Made by a program: the position numbers and the translations under genes. From Enterovibrio norvegicus FF-33 (GTDB lineage: Bacteria; Pseudomonadota; Gammaproteobacteria; Enterobacterales; Vibrionaceae): a DNA stretch of 64,000 bases. Under the pieces are notes generated by a model, which was not told where the DNA came from, did no database searches, and saw only the letters and a list, made by a program, of their open reading frames with translations. Positions 29,329 to 37,446 of this stretch are shown here, one piece after another (positions within the stretch are counted from its first letter, which is position 1; every line of letters begins with the position of its first letter). The stretch covers positions 3,169,653 through 3,233,652 of the forward strand of contig NZ_AJYD02000038.1 of assembly GCF_000286835.2 (NCBI RefSeq), given 5' to 3'.

Positions 29329-30396
29329 TCAGTCTAGTCGACGAAGGTGTACCGTCACTTCTTCACGATCGTGATACAGGTGCTTAGCTTGAATTTCAAA
29401 CTTCACGCCGTTTTGAATCAAAAACTTTTTCAAGTTATCAATGTCTTCTTTCACTTGCTCGTAGCGTCGATTCATCGGCAGCTTCAAGTTGAAAATGGCC
29501 TCTTTGGCCCAACGTTCAATGATCCATTCACCCATTAACTGCGCAACGCGATACGGCTTTTCGATCATGTCACAAACCAACCATGTTACGTTTTTACGTG
29601 GCGGCTCAAACTTGAACCCATCCGCAGCATGGTATTTAACCTGACCCGTTTCCATGAGACTTTCTGCCATCGCGCCATTGTCTACGGCATGGACGAACAT
29701 TGAACGTTTCACTAATTGATACGTCCAGCCCCCCGGACACGCGCCCAGGTCAACCGCCCACATCCCCGGAGCAATTCGCTCATCCCAGTCATTACGTGGG
29801 ATAAATGCGTGAAATGCTTCTTCTAGTTTCAGCGTTGAACGACTTGGCGCATCAGCAGGGAATTTCAAACGATGAATTCCCATGAAATGTGGCGAGTTGT
29901 TGTTGCTCAGTGAATAACCCACATAGCAACAACCTGGCGCAGTAAAGTAGATATGTAGCACAGGTTGCTTAAGGTTTTCTTTCGCCAGCAAAACACCGCG
30001 TTTACGCAATGCTTGACGAAGCGGAACCGTGAACTTACGGCAGAATTTAAGCAAGTCTTTACCTTGGTTAGTGTCCGGTGTTTCAACACGCAGATCACCG
30101 CATTTTGGTAACTCGCCGCCTAACGCCAAGATCGGTGAAATACGGTCACCTGGATCAAGATCAGACAGTTGCTCAACAACCGCAAACATCTGACGCGCAA
30201 AAATGAGCGACTTCAGAGGAAGCGTTTGAAGCAATTTCTCTGCATCGCCTTGCTGATAGCATTCAAACAACACATAGCCTGCATTTTTCTCTACGCGAGG
30301 AAAGCCGTAAACGCCTGCAGCTGTCGCTTTGTCTTGAATCTCACCTGCACATTCTTTTTCAAAGCCTTGACGGCAATACAATAAAATCTGATTCAC
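29329..30396 (-). CDS. rlmM: 23S rRNA (cytidine(2498)-2'-O)-methyltransferase RlmM
   Basis: The 355-residue protein has an N-terminal THUMP-like region and an RrmJ-type methyltransferase domain. The SAM motif [18 protein letters not shown] is near residue 208, and later catalytic positions appear in [14 protein letters not shown]. It methylates C2498 of 23S rRNA before subunit assembly. The GTG start has AAAGG 6 bases upstream. It follows ygdD, as in E. coli. Confidence 0.94.
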   Translation of the reverse strand: MNQILLYCRQGFEKECAGEIQDKATAAGVYGFPRVEKNAGYVLFECYQQGDAEKLLQTLPLKSLIFARQMFAVVEQLSDLDPGDRISPILALGGELPKCGDLRVETPDTNQGKDLLKFCRKFTVPLRQALRKRGVLLAKENLKQPVLHIYFTAPGCCYVGYSLSNNNSPHFMGIHRLKFPADAPSRSTLKLEEAFHAFIPRNDWDERIAPGMWAVDLGACPGGWTYQLVKRSMFVHAVDNGAMAESLMETGQVKYHAADGFKFEPPRKNVTWLVCDMIEKPYRVAQLMGEWIIERWAKEAIFNLKLPMNRRYEQVKEDIDNLKKFLIQNGVKFEIQAKHLYHDREEVTVHLRRLD

Positions 30397-30464
30397 ACGA
30401 TGCCTTTAAATGCCGTGGTAAAAATAACGCGCAATTATACCTCAGAAAACGTGATTCAGCGCAC

Positions 30465-30842
30465 CTAACTCGTTTGTCGCCATAACGACCACGCAGCCAG
30501 CCCCCAGCCAATCAATAAACTCATGCCGCCAATAGGCGTGACAGGCCATAGCCATCGCCAATCCGTCAGCGCTAGACCATACAAACTTCCACTAAAACAA
30601 AGAATGCCCACCACGATAAAACCACCAGCAATAACCAGTAATCGCTGCGGTGCAACCATCAACCAAAGACCCAATACGATAAGTGCCAGCGCATGCCAGA
30701 GCTGATACTGAACACCCTTTTCAATAATTGAGAGCGCATAGGGCGTGATCTGTGATTTCAATCCATGCGCAACAAAAGCCCCCAACGCCACAGCCATCGC
30801 AGCGAAAAGACAGCCAACAGCCGCAAATTTGTTCCCCTTCAT
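30465..30842 (-). CDS. ygdD: DUF423 family inner membrane protein YgdD
   Basis: The 125-residue protein has four membrane helices and the family's opening pattern (FAAVGCLFAAMAVALGAFVAHGLK). Its function is unknown. Its ATG overlaps the upstream hydrolase stop as TGATG, so translation is coupled. The E. coli order gcvA-ygdD-rlmM is kept apart from the inserted hydrolase. Confidence 0.9.
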   Translation of the reverse strand: MKGNKFAAVGCLFAAMAVALGAFVAHGLKSQITPYALSIIEKGVQYQLWHALALIVLGLWLMVAPQRLLVIAGGFIVVGILCFSGSLYGLALTDWRWLWPVTPIGGMSLLIGWGLAAWSLWRQTS

Positions 30843-31459
30843 CAACCACCCCCCAATACAAATTCGGCAGTTTTATCTGCCGCCAATTGGCGGTTGCTCG
30901 CTTCAGTGTGTCCCGATACTTTACGCGGCTTCATGCTATGGTCGCCATCAGGCACGAAGATCACGGTCACTTTTTCGGATAGCGGATAGTTTTCGAGCTC
31001 TACACGGTTACCAAACGTATCGCGTTCCCCCTGTAAAATGAGCGTGGGTTTGGCAATTGTCGAGAGATGCTCACCTTTGTCCTTCTCGGGCTTACCGGGT
31101 GGGTGAAACGGAAAACCAAGACATACGATACCTTCAACGTCATCCCGCTCGGCTAAATGGCTTGCCATACGCCCCCCCATCGACTTGCCCCCGATGAAAG
31201 TCTTGCCTGAACCAAAGACGTCAATGACTTCATTGAAAGCCTCAAGTAGCTTTGGCGCTCTGTCTGGAGGACGTCGTTTCCCATCCTCTGCACGTTTAAC
31301 CATATACGGGAAGTTGAATCTCACAACGCGAATGCCATGTTCTGCGATTTTTCCCGCCACATCCGCCATAAAGTCGTGGTTCATATCTGCGCCAGCACCA
31401 TGGGCAAAAATAAAGGTCACGTCAGCGTGCTCTGGTCCATTAATGACGACATTGTTCAT
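30842..31459 (-). CDS. Alpha/beta-hydrolase (KANL3/Tex30-like)
   Basis: The 205-residue protein has an alpha/beta-hydrolase fold: oxyanion region FIFAHGAGADMNHDFM, nucleophile elbow FIGGKSMGGRMAS with serine as nucleophile, a late LILQGERDTFG carrying the likely acid, and PDGDHSMKP with the likely histidine. The substrate is unknown. ATG 31459 has AGGAGAG 9 bases upstream and overlaps the gcvA stop as ATGA; its own stop overlaps ygdD. The three genes therefore form a tightly coupled unit. E. coli lacks this gene at the locus. Confidence 0.82.
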   Translation of the reverse strand: MNNVVINGPEHADVTFIFAHGAGADMNHDFMADVAGKIAEHGIRVVRFNFPYMVKRAEDGKRRPPDRAPKLLEAFNEVIDVFGSGKTFIGGKSMGGRMASHLAERDDVEGIVCLGFPFHPPGKPEKDKGEHLSTIAKPTLILQGERDTFGNRVELENYPLSEKVTVIFVPDGDHSMKPRKVSGHTEASNRQLAADKTAEFVLGGG

Positions 31460-32361
31460 GCAGAAATACTCTCCTGTTCTGCCGCGGCTTTTGCTAACAC
31501 CCAATCACGGAATGCCGTAATTCTTCCTGAATCAGCATCTCTTTGCTGACTGACTAAATAAAAAGCATTTTTGCTCATCAGAAAATGTTCGAACGGACAC
31601 ACCAAGCGCCCAGATTCAAGCTCAGGTTGCGCGAGTACGTTATTACTCAAGGCGATCCCTTGCCCAAGCGCTGCAGCCTGCAACACCATTGCTGAATGGC
31701 TAAAAATGGGACCATAGTTAAGATTAATATCAGTAATCTGATAGTACTTTGCATAAGCTGTCCAATCTTTACGTGAACGGTCGTGAAGCAAGGTGTGGTA
31801 TTTGAGATCTTCCAGCGTGTTCAACGGCTTTTCGCTATGAAACACTGCAGGGCTGCACACTGGCAAGAGAAACTCAGGGTATAACTCATCACAGCGCAAA
31901 CCGGGCCAGTTTCCGCGACCATAATAAATGGCGACATCGACATCATCAGTCAATGAGCCCTCTTCCAAATCAACGGCTTTAATCCGCACATCGATTTCAG
32001 GATGAGCCTGATTAAAATCCGATAAACGCGGCACTAGCCATTGAATGGCAAAGCTAGGCGGTAAACTGATCGTCAATGCCCCTTTCGCCCCGCGCTCCAA
32101 TACTCTGTCAGTAGCATCCGCCAGTGACACAAAAATATCTTTAATATCGAGGAAGTAACTTTGCCCTTCCTCAGTGAGTAGCAAGGATCGATTACGACGC
32201 CTAAATAGCTTTAAACCAAGAAACTCTTCTAATGCCTTTATCTGATGACTCACCGCAGCTTGGGTGACGAACAACTCTTCTGCTGCACGCGTGAAGCTTA
32301 AGTGCCGCGCTGCTGTTTCAAACACTCGAAGAGAATTAAGGGGTGGTAGACGTCTGGCCAT
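31456..32361 (-). CDS. gcvA: LysR-type glycine cleavage regulator GcvA
   Basis: The 301-residue protein opens MARRLPPLNSLRVFETAARH, and its helix-turn-helix segment LSFTRAAEELFVTQAAVSHQ is essentially identical to E. coli GcvA. The effector domain also matches (VDVAIYYGRGNWPGL, GPIFSHSAMVLQAA). It controls the glycine cleavage operon and the divergent small RNA gcvB, which lies immediately to its right. Confidence 0.95.
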   Translation of the reverse strand: MARRLPPLNSLRVFETAARHLSFTRAAEELFVTQAAVSHQIKALEEFLGLKLFRRRNRSLLLTEEGQSYFLDIKDIFVSLADATDRVLERGAKGALTISLPPSFAIQWLVPRLSDFNQAHPEIDVRIKAVDLEEGSLTDDVDVAIYYGRGNWPGLRCDELYPEFLLPVCSPAVFHSEKPLNTLEDLKYHTLLHDRSRKDWTAYAKYYQITDINLNYGPIFSHSAMVLQAAALGQGIALSNNVLAQPELESGRLVCPFEHFLMSKNAFYLVSQQRDADSGRITAFRDWVLAKAAAEQESISA

Positions 32362-32413
32362 TTCTCGCCCTCATGAATAAGTTTTTCTAATGTAGAACAT
32401 TATAAAATGTCCA

Positions 32414-32442
32414 TTGTTCAGTCACCAGAGAAAACCTATAGT
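32414..32442 (+). promoter_or_regulatory. Promoter of gcvB
   Basis: TTGTTC and TATAGT are spaced by exactly 17 bp, about 50 bp from the divergent gcvA start. GcvA is expected to bind this intergenic region. Confidence 0.7.
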
Positions 32443-32448
32443 TTGCGT

Positions 32449-32630
32449 GCGCCATGAGATAAGCGTTCCCTACGTGCGTTTTATATTGTGGTTGCGATGT
32501 TGTGTTTGCATATTTCGGCCTCAGCCGAGTCTCGGTAGTCACATCTACCTTTGAATACATACCGTATTTTTACACCTTACTATGAAATAGTTTTTCATCG
32601 CACCGAGCATTTCACTCGGTGCTTTTTTTT
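32449..32630 (+). ncRNA. gcvB: GcvB small RNA
   Basis: The roughly 182-base RNA is divergent from gcvA, exactly the E. coli arrangement. It contains the G/U-rich target-pairing region (about 32486-32510, core GGTTGCGATGTTGTGTTTGC), which is nearly identical to the E. coli R1 region. Two small hairpins follow (TCGGC-CTCA-GCCGA at 32515-32528 and GGTAG-TCACAT-CTACC at 32534-32549). It ends in the terminator GCACCGAG / CTCGGTGC with eight Ts. GcvB pairs with many amino-acid and peptide transporter mRNAs together with Hfq. E. coli GcvB is about 205 bases. Confidence 0.92.
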
Positions 32631-32766
32631 GCTCAAATTTCACTGGTGGCAATCAATCCATCTTATTGGTCAAGCAGAGAGCATCAAACACTTTCTCTTG
32701 AGTTAACGACATAGAAAAGCGATCATCAACACCCTGTATCCCATTCAATAACGTGACGCCCAGATA

Positions 32767-33990
32767 ATGACAACTCGCCCTTTTAATGTTGAAGCCATCC
32801 GCTGCGATTTCCCATCGCTGGATCAGTGCGTTAATGGACAACCTCTGGTCTATCTTGACAGTGCTGCCACCTCACAAAAGCCGTTGTCTGTCATTAAATG
32901 CATCACCGATTATTACTCTGGCGCTAATGCTAACGTTCACCGCGGCTCCCACTCTTTAACCGCATCGGCGACACAGCGCTTTGAATCGGCCAGACAAACG
33001 GTTGCTGATTTCATCGGTGCATCTGTCGACGGTATGGTTTGGACCCGCGGCGCAACCGAAGCGTTGAATCTCATCGCACAAAGCTACGCAAGACAAATAC
33101 TCAAAGAAGGCGATGAGATCCTGATCAGTGAAATGGAACACCATGCCAATATTGTCCCGTGGCAAATCGTTGCAGAACAAACTGGCGCAAAAATCGTCAA
33201 ATGGCCAATAGAACCCGTTCACTGCCAGCTTGATATGTCGGTGTTCGATTCACTGCTCAACCCTCGCACAAAATTAGTCGCAGTGGCCCATATCAGCAAC
33301 GTAACGGGCACGCGAAATCCCATAGAAGCCATCATAAAAAAGGCACACGGCCTCGGGGCAATCGTCGTGGTAGATGGTGCACAAGCTATCGTGCATGAAC
33401 GCATCAACGTCAAAGAAATGGACGCGGATTTCTATGTATTTTCCGGCCACAAATTGTTTGCCCCCGCAGGCATTGGTGCGCTTTATGGCAAACCCGCCAT
33501 GTTGGAGGCAATGCCCCCCTGGCACGGCGGTGGGAAGATGGTGGAAAACGTCTCTTTTGAAGGGACGACCTATACAAGCTCTCCCGCCAAATTTGAAGCA
33601 GGTACGCCAAACGTCGCGGGGGCTCTAGCATTGGCTGAAGCCATTACGTGGTTAAATGGCGTCGATCGTGATGGCGCAGAAAAGCACATTGCATCACTTC
33701 AAGCGCAACTGGTTGATGGCATTCAAAATATTGAAGATCTGTCGATTATTGGCCTCCAAGCAGGAGCGAGCGTGGTGGCGTTCCATATCGATGGTGTGCA
33801 TCACTCTGATATTGCAACCTTGCTTGACCAACAGGGCATCGCCATACGCTCTGGACAACATTGCGCGCATCCCTTAATGGATGCACTTGGCATCAGCGGG
33901 TGTGTACGAATCTCTATCGCCTTATACAATACCTCTGATGATATTAAACACTGCATCACCGCCATTCAAAAAGCTTGTGATTTACTCTAA
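32767..33990 (+). CDS. csdA: Cysteine desulfurase CsdA
   Basis: The 407-residue PLP enzyme takes sulfur from cysteine as a persulfide for CsdE and TcdA partners. The PLP lysine is K229 in SGHKLFAP, and the persulfide cysteine is C366 in RSGQHCAHP. The class (SufS/CsdA type) fits the start FDFP-like CDFPSLDQCVNGQPLVYLD. csdE follows 6 bp downstream. The upstream GcvB terminator isolates it from gcvB. Confidence 0.94.
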   Translation: MTTRPFNVEAIRCDFPSLDQCVNGQPLVYLDSAATSQKPLSVIKCITDYYSGANANVHRGSHSLTASATQRFESARQTVADFIGASVDGMVWTRGATEALNLIAQSYARQILKEGDEILISEMEHHANIVPWQIVAEQTGAKIVKWPIEPVHCQLDMSVFDSLLNPRTKLVAVAHISNVTGTRNPIEAIIKKAHGLGAIVVVDGAQAIVHERINVKEMDADFYVFSGHKLFAPAGIGALYGKPAMLEAMPPWHGGGKMVENVSFEGTTYTSSPAKFEAGTPNVAGALALAEAITWLNGVDRDGAEKHIASLQAQLVDGIQNIEDLSIIGLQAGASVVAFHIDGVHHSDIATLLDQQGIAIRSGQHCAHPLMDALGISGCVRISIALYNTSDDIKHCITAIQKACDLL

Positions 33991-33996
33991 GAAATA

Positions 33997-34428
33997 ATGA
34001 TGACTATGACTACATTTCCAGCACACCCTTTTGGTACAGACATTACTGCTGCAAATATCACTGAAATAATGGAAAAATGCCGTAACTGGGAAGACAAATA
34101 TCGTCTAATTATTCAACTGGGTAAGCAACTACCTAATTTAGATGAGCAGCTAAAGTCAGAAAGCATGCCAATTCCCGGCTGTGAAAGCAAAGTCTGGCTA
34201 GTTTGGAGAATTGAAAACAACCTTTATCATTTTGCCGCAGATTCTGATGCACGCATTGTAAAAGGTTTGTTAACAATAGTGATAGCAGCCGTTGAAGGAA
34301 AAAGCCGTGAAGATTTAGTGGCATTTAATTTTGAGGCGTACTTCGAAAAAATGAATTTATTAGATCACCTTAGCCCATCTCGAAACAACGGAGTTCGTGC
34401 AATAGTAGAGCAACTTCAGCGAATATAA
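33997..34428 (+). CDS. csdE: Cysteine desulfuration protein CsdE
   Basis: The 143-residue SufE-family sulfur acceptor carries its active cysteine at C62 in PIPGCESKVWLVW and ends in a helical YFEKMNLLDHLSPSR region. It receives sulfur from CsdA and passes it on. There are three possible near starts (codons 1, 2 and 4). The gene is more AT-rich than its neighbours. tcdA, its usual third partner, is 5 kb away beyond the PHB cluster. Confidence 0.92.
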   Translation: MMTMTTFPAHPFGTDITAANITEIMEKCRNWEDKYRLIIQLGKQLPNLDEQLKSESMPIPGCESKVWLVWRIENNLYHFAADSDARIVKGLLTIVIAAVEGKSREDLVAFNFEAYFEKMNLLDHLSPSRNNGVRAIVEQLQRI

Positions 34429-34979
34429 TGCCCAAGATCAACACAAATCCCTTCATCAATTCAAAATGATAACTGACCACCTTACCGTACATTACACTTT
34501 TTAATGCTGAGACCTCAGTCAATAATTCCGACATTGAAGTTGCGTATTTTAGCTTTTATTCCTTTACTAAGTTTGCTTATTCTTTGCTCGGTATGCGCCA
34601 TTATTGAAAATCTAAATAATTAGGTGTCTCTCTCATAAAAAATAAGCATTTTACCCAGATTAAAATCAAAAAGATCCAACCGGAAACCAAAGATTAACAC
34701 CTCGTTAACCTTTGGTCATTTATTGTGGATCTAGATCTTGTTTTACCAATTCTCCCTCCATTCCTTTTGCCTTATTCAAAAGATTGTATATCTTTGAACT
34801 CAGTGGTCACAAAACCATCATAATAATAATTTAAAGTACTACTGAAACTAGTTGAGTTTCACTGGTTTCAACCCTTACGCGCTAATACTAAATAATTAAC
34901 GGTGCCTGTATTTTTGGACTTCCAGATGCAGTTACAGGGGTCATGTTTCAATTGCTTGTTGTTAAGAATGGAGTCATCA
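34429..34979. other. 551-bp AT-rich gene-free region before the PHB operon
   Basis: No credible reading frame is present. The stretch is strongly AT-rich and contains the 31-bp inverted repeat at 34686-34716 and a second short palindromic patch near 34853 (GAAAC-TAGTTGA-GTTTC). It presumably holds the phaB promoter and operators; no clear -35/-10 pair was found. Confidence 0.6.
34686..34716. promoter_or_regulatory. 13-bp inverted repeat upstream of phaB
   Basis: The arms ACCAAAGATTAAC and GTTAACCTTTGGT (one mismatch) flank 5 bases. No T-run follows, so an operator for a dimeric regulator of the PHB operon fits better than a terminator. Confidence 0.5.
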
Positions 34980-35720
34980 ATGAAGAAACTCGCGCTCATC
35001 ACCGGATCAAAAGGTGGTATCGGCTCAGCGATCACAGAGAAACTGGTAAGTCAGGGCTATCGTGTTATTGCTACCTACTTCACCGGAAACCTACAGTGTG
35101 CCGAACAATGGTTCGATGAGAAGAAATTCACATCTGACCAAGTGCGCCTTTTCGAACTAGACGTTACAAACACAGAAGAGTGTGCAGAACGTCTCCCGCT
35201 CTTGCTATCTGAAGAAGGCACTATCGACGTTGTGGTTAACAACGCGGGTATCACCCGAGATGGTCTTTTCAAAAAAATGGCAGCCGAAAACTGGCGCACA
35301 GTTATCGATACCAACCTGAACAGCCTGTTCAATGTTACTCAACCTCTTTTTGCTGCAATGTGTGAAAAAGGCGGTTGTCGCGTCGTCAACATCTCCTCAG
35401 TTAATGGACTGAAAGGTCAATTTGGTCAAACCAACTACTCTGCTGCGAAAGCCGGCATGATTGGTTTTACGAAAGCATTGGCAATGGAAGGTGCGAGATA
35501 TGGCGTAACGGCAAACGTCGTGGCCCCTGGCTACACAGCAACCCCAATGGTAGAAGCGATGCGAGAAGAAGTGCTCGAATCTATCAAAAGTGAGATTCCA
35601 ATGAAACGTCTGGCTCGTCCAGAAGAAATTGCGGAAGCAGTGGCATATCTTGCTAGTGATGCAGGTGCCTACATCACCGGGGAAACGCTGTCAGTCAATG
35701 GCGGTTTATACATGCACTAA
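34980..35720 (+). CDS. phaB: Acetoacetyl-CoA reductase PhaB
   Basis: The 246-residue short-chain dehydrogenase has the nucleotide motif ITGSKGGIGSAI, NNAGITRDGLF, and the catalytic Ser/Tyr/Lys in NISSVNGLKGQFG and NYSAAKAGM. It reduces acetoacetyl-CoA to (R)-3-hydroxybutyryl-CoA for PHB. ATG 34980 has GGAG 6 bases upstream; an earlier start at 34902 is unlikely. It is the first gene of phaB-phaA-phaP-phaC. Confidence 0.93.
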   Translation: MKKLALITGSKGGIGSAITEKLVSQGYRVIATYFTGNLQCAEQWFDEKKFTSDQVRLFELDVTNTEECAERLPLLLSEEGTIDVVVNNAGITRDGLFKKMAAENWRTVIDTNLNSLFNVTQPLFAAMCEKGGCRVVNISSVNGLKGQFGQTNYSAAKAGMIGFTKALAMEGARYGVTANVVAPGYTATPMVEAMREEVLESIKSEIPMKRLARPEEIAEAVAYLASDAGAYITGETLSVNGGLYMH

Positions 35721-35770
35721 GGTTCACGTATTCACTCGTTGTACGTGCTCTAAAAAAGGAAAGAGTTAAC

Positions 35771-36982
35771 ATGGAAAAAGTGTATATCGTTGCCGCCAAA
35801 CGCACGGCGATTGGCGCATTCACTGGCTCACTGAAAGACACACCAGCAGGCCAACTTGCCGCCGTTGCTATCAAAGGCGCATTAGCAGCCGGTAATATCG
35901 CACCAGATGCTGTTAACGAAGTCATCCTTGGCAACGTTGTTAGCGCAGGTCAAGGCATGGGTATTGGTCGCCAAGCTGCTATCTTTGCTGGGCTGCCTGA
36001 AACAGTTCCCGCTTACGCCATTAACATGGTATGCGGAAGTGGCATGAAAGCTGTCATGGATGCTGTCGCTCACATCCGTTGTGGTGATGCCGAAGTGGTT
36101 GTCGCTGCTGGTGTAGAGAACATGTCTCAAATCCCATTTGCTGCATCGGGCTCTTTGCGCGGCGGCCAAAAAATGGGTGACATCGGTTTAAAAGATCTTC
36201 TTATCAACGATGGTCTGACTGATGTATTCAACCAATTCCACATGGGTGTAACAGCAGAGAATGTTGCAGAACTCGTCGGTCTAAGCCGCGAGCAACAAGA
36301 TGCTTACGCTCAACAAAGCCAACAAAAAGCGGTTGCTGCGATTGAAGCGGGACGATTCAAAGATGAAATCGTACCGGTTGAAGTGAAGCAACGACGTCAA
36401 ACTGTTTCTTTTGATACTGATGAATACCCTAAATCAGACTGCACGCAAGAAGGCCTGGCGAAATTGCGCCCGGCATTTAACCGTGAAGGTTCTGTCACTG
36501 CGGGTAATGCATCAGGTCTGAACGATGGTGCCAGCGCGGTAATTGTTGCCTCTGAAGCTGCAGTTAAACGTCTGGGATTGAAGCCATTAGCAGAAATTAC
36601 CAGCTACGCGCAAGTTGGGTTAGATCCTAAAATAATGGGCTTAGGCCCAGTGGGTGCTGTAACCGAAGCTCTGAAAAAAGCAGAGCTCTCGATTTCCGAT
36701 ATGGATCTGTTTGAACTCAACGAAGCCTTTGCCGCTCAGGCTCTAGGTGTTGTCCACCAATTGGCTGACACACATAACGTAAGTCCAGAAGCGATTTTGG
36801 AAAAGGCAAACGTTAACGGTGGCGCAATTGCATTGGGTCACCCTCTCGGCGCATCAGGTAACCGTGTTTTGGTTTCCCTGATCCACGAGTTGGAAAAACG
36901 CGAAGGCACATACGGTGTTGCTTCGCTCTGTATCGGTGGCGGCATGGGGACGGCAGTGGTCGTCAAACGTGCTGACAGCTAA
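35771..36982 (+). CDS. phaA: Acetyl-CoA acetyltransferase (beta-ketothiolase) PhaA
   Basis: The 403-residue thiolase joins two acetyl-CoA into acetoacetyl-CoA. The nucleophile is C88 in NMVCGSGMKAV, the base is H357 in IALGHPLGASGNR, and the second cysteine is C387 in SLCIGGGMG. An AAGGAAAGAG ribosome site precedes the ATG. It lies 50 bp after phaB. Confidence 0.95.
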   Translation: MEKVYIVAAKRTAIGAFTGSLKDTPAGQLAAVAIKGALAAGNIAPDAVNEVILGNVVSAGQGMGIGRQAAIFAGLPETVPAYAINMVCGSGMKAVMDAVAHIRCGDAEVVVAAGVENMSQIPFAASGSLRGGQKMGDIGLKDLLINDGLTDVFNQFHMGVTAENVAELVGLSREQQDAYAQQSQQKAVAAIEAGRFKDEIVPVEVKQRRQTVSFDTDEYPKSDCTQEGLAKLRPAFNREGSVTAGNASGLNDGASAVIVASEAAVKRLGLKPLAEITSYAQVGLDPKIMGLGPVGAVTEALKKAELSISDMDLFELNEAFAAQALGVVHQLADTHNVSPEAILEKANVNGGAIALGHPLGASGNRVLVSLIHELEKREGTYGVASLCIGGGMGTAVVVKRADS

Positions 36983-37036
36983 GACGGTTTAAACAAAACC
37001 CCCTTGGATCTAATTAATACACTCAGGAGATACACC

Positions 37037-37384
37037 ATGTACACAGATATGTTCAAAACATTCTCAGAGCAAACCGAAAAAGCACTGTCACCTTACGTGA
37101 AATTCAACAAACTGCTGGCTAAAAATGTTGAAACCCTAACCGAGCTTCAGCTGACTGCTGTTCGCACATACGGCGACATGGGTTTGTCACAAGTTAAAGC
37201 CGCTAGCAGCGTTACCGATGTAACGTCTATGACTGCATTTGGTGGCCAACAAATGGCAGCGATGACGAAACTCTCTCAGCAAATGATGGATGACAGCAAC
37301 AAGCTGCAATCTATCGCCAAAGAGTTCAAAGAGGATCTCGAGCAACTGACTGCTGATAACGTGAAAGCAGCTACTCCAGCTTAA
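37037..37384 (+). CDS. phaP: Phasin family protein PhaP
   Basis: The 115-residue, all-helical, amphipathic protein (YVKFNKLLAKNVETLTELQL) has phasin-family character; phasins coat PHB granules and control their size. ATG 37037 has CAGGAG 8 bases upstream; a TTG at 37004 is unlikely. A hairpin with a short T-run follows directly, which would make phaP mRNA more abundant than phaC mRNA. Confidence 0.88.
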   Translation: MYTDMFKTFSEQTEKALSPYVKFNKLLAKNVETLTELQLTAVRTYGDMGLSQVKAASSVTDVTSMTAFGGQQMAAMTKLSQQMMDDSNKLQSIAKEFKEDLEQLTADNVKAATPA

Positions 37385-37394
37385 ACTAGGTCGT

Positions 37395-37427
37395 CAACCC
37401 ATCCTCTTTTCGAGGGTGGGTTGTTTC
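37395..37427 (+). terminator. Attenuator-like hairpin between phaP and phaC
   Basis: A 12-bp stem (CAACCCATCCTC / GAGGGTGGGTTG, one G-U pair) with a 5-base loop is followed by TTTCC. The weak T-run suggests partial termination. Confidence 0.6.
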
Positions 37428-37446
37428 CGATCAAGAGGGTTTACAC

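Noticed and set aside
32653..32841. Minus-strand frame of 62 codons between gcvB and csdA
   Set aside because: It overlaps the start of csdA, has no ribosome site or recognisable domain, and contains no support beyond being open.
37004..37036. Earlier TTG start for phaP
   Set aside because: It has no ribosome site, while ATG 37037 has a clear CAGGAG upstream.
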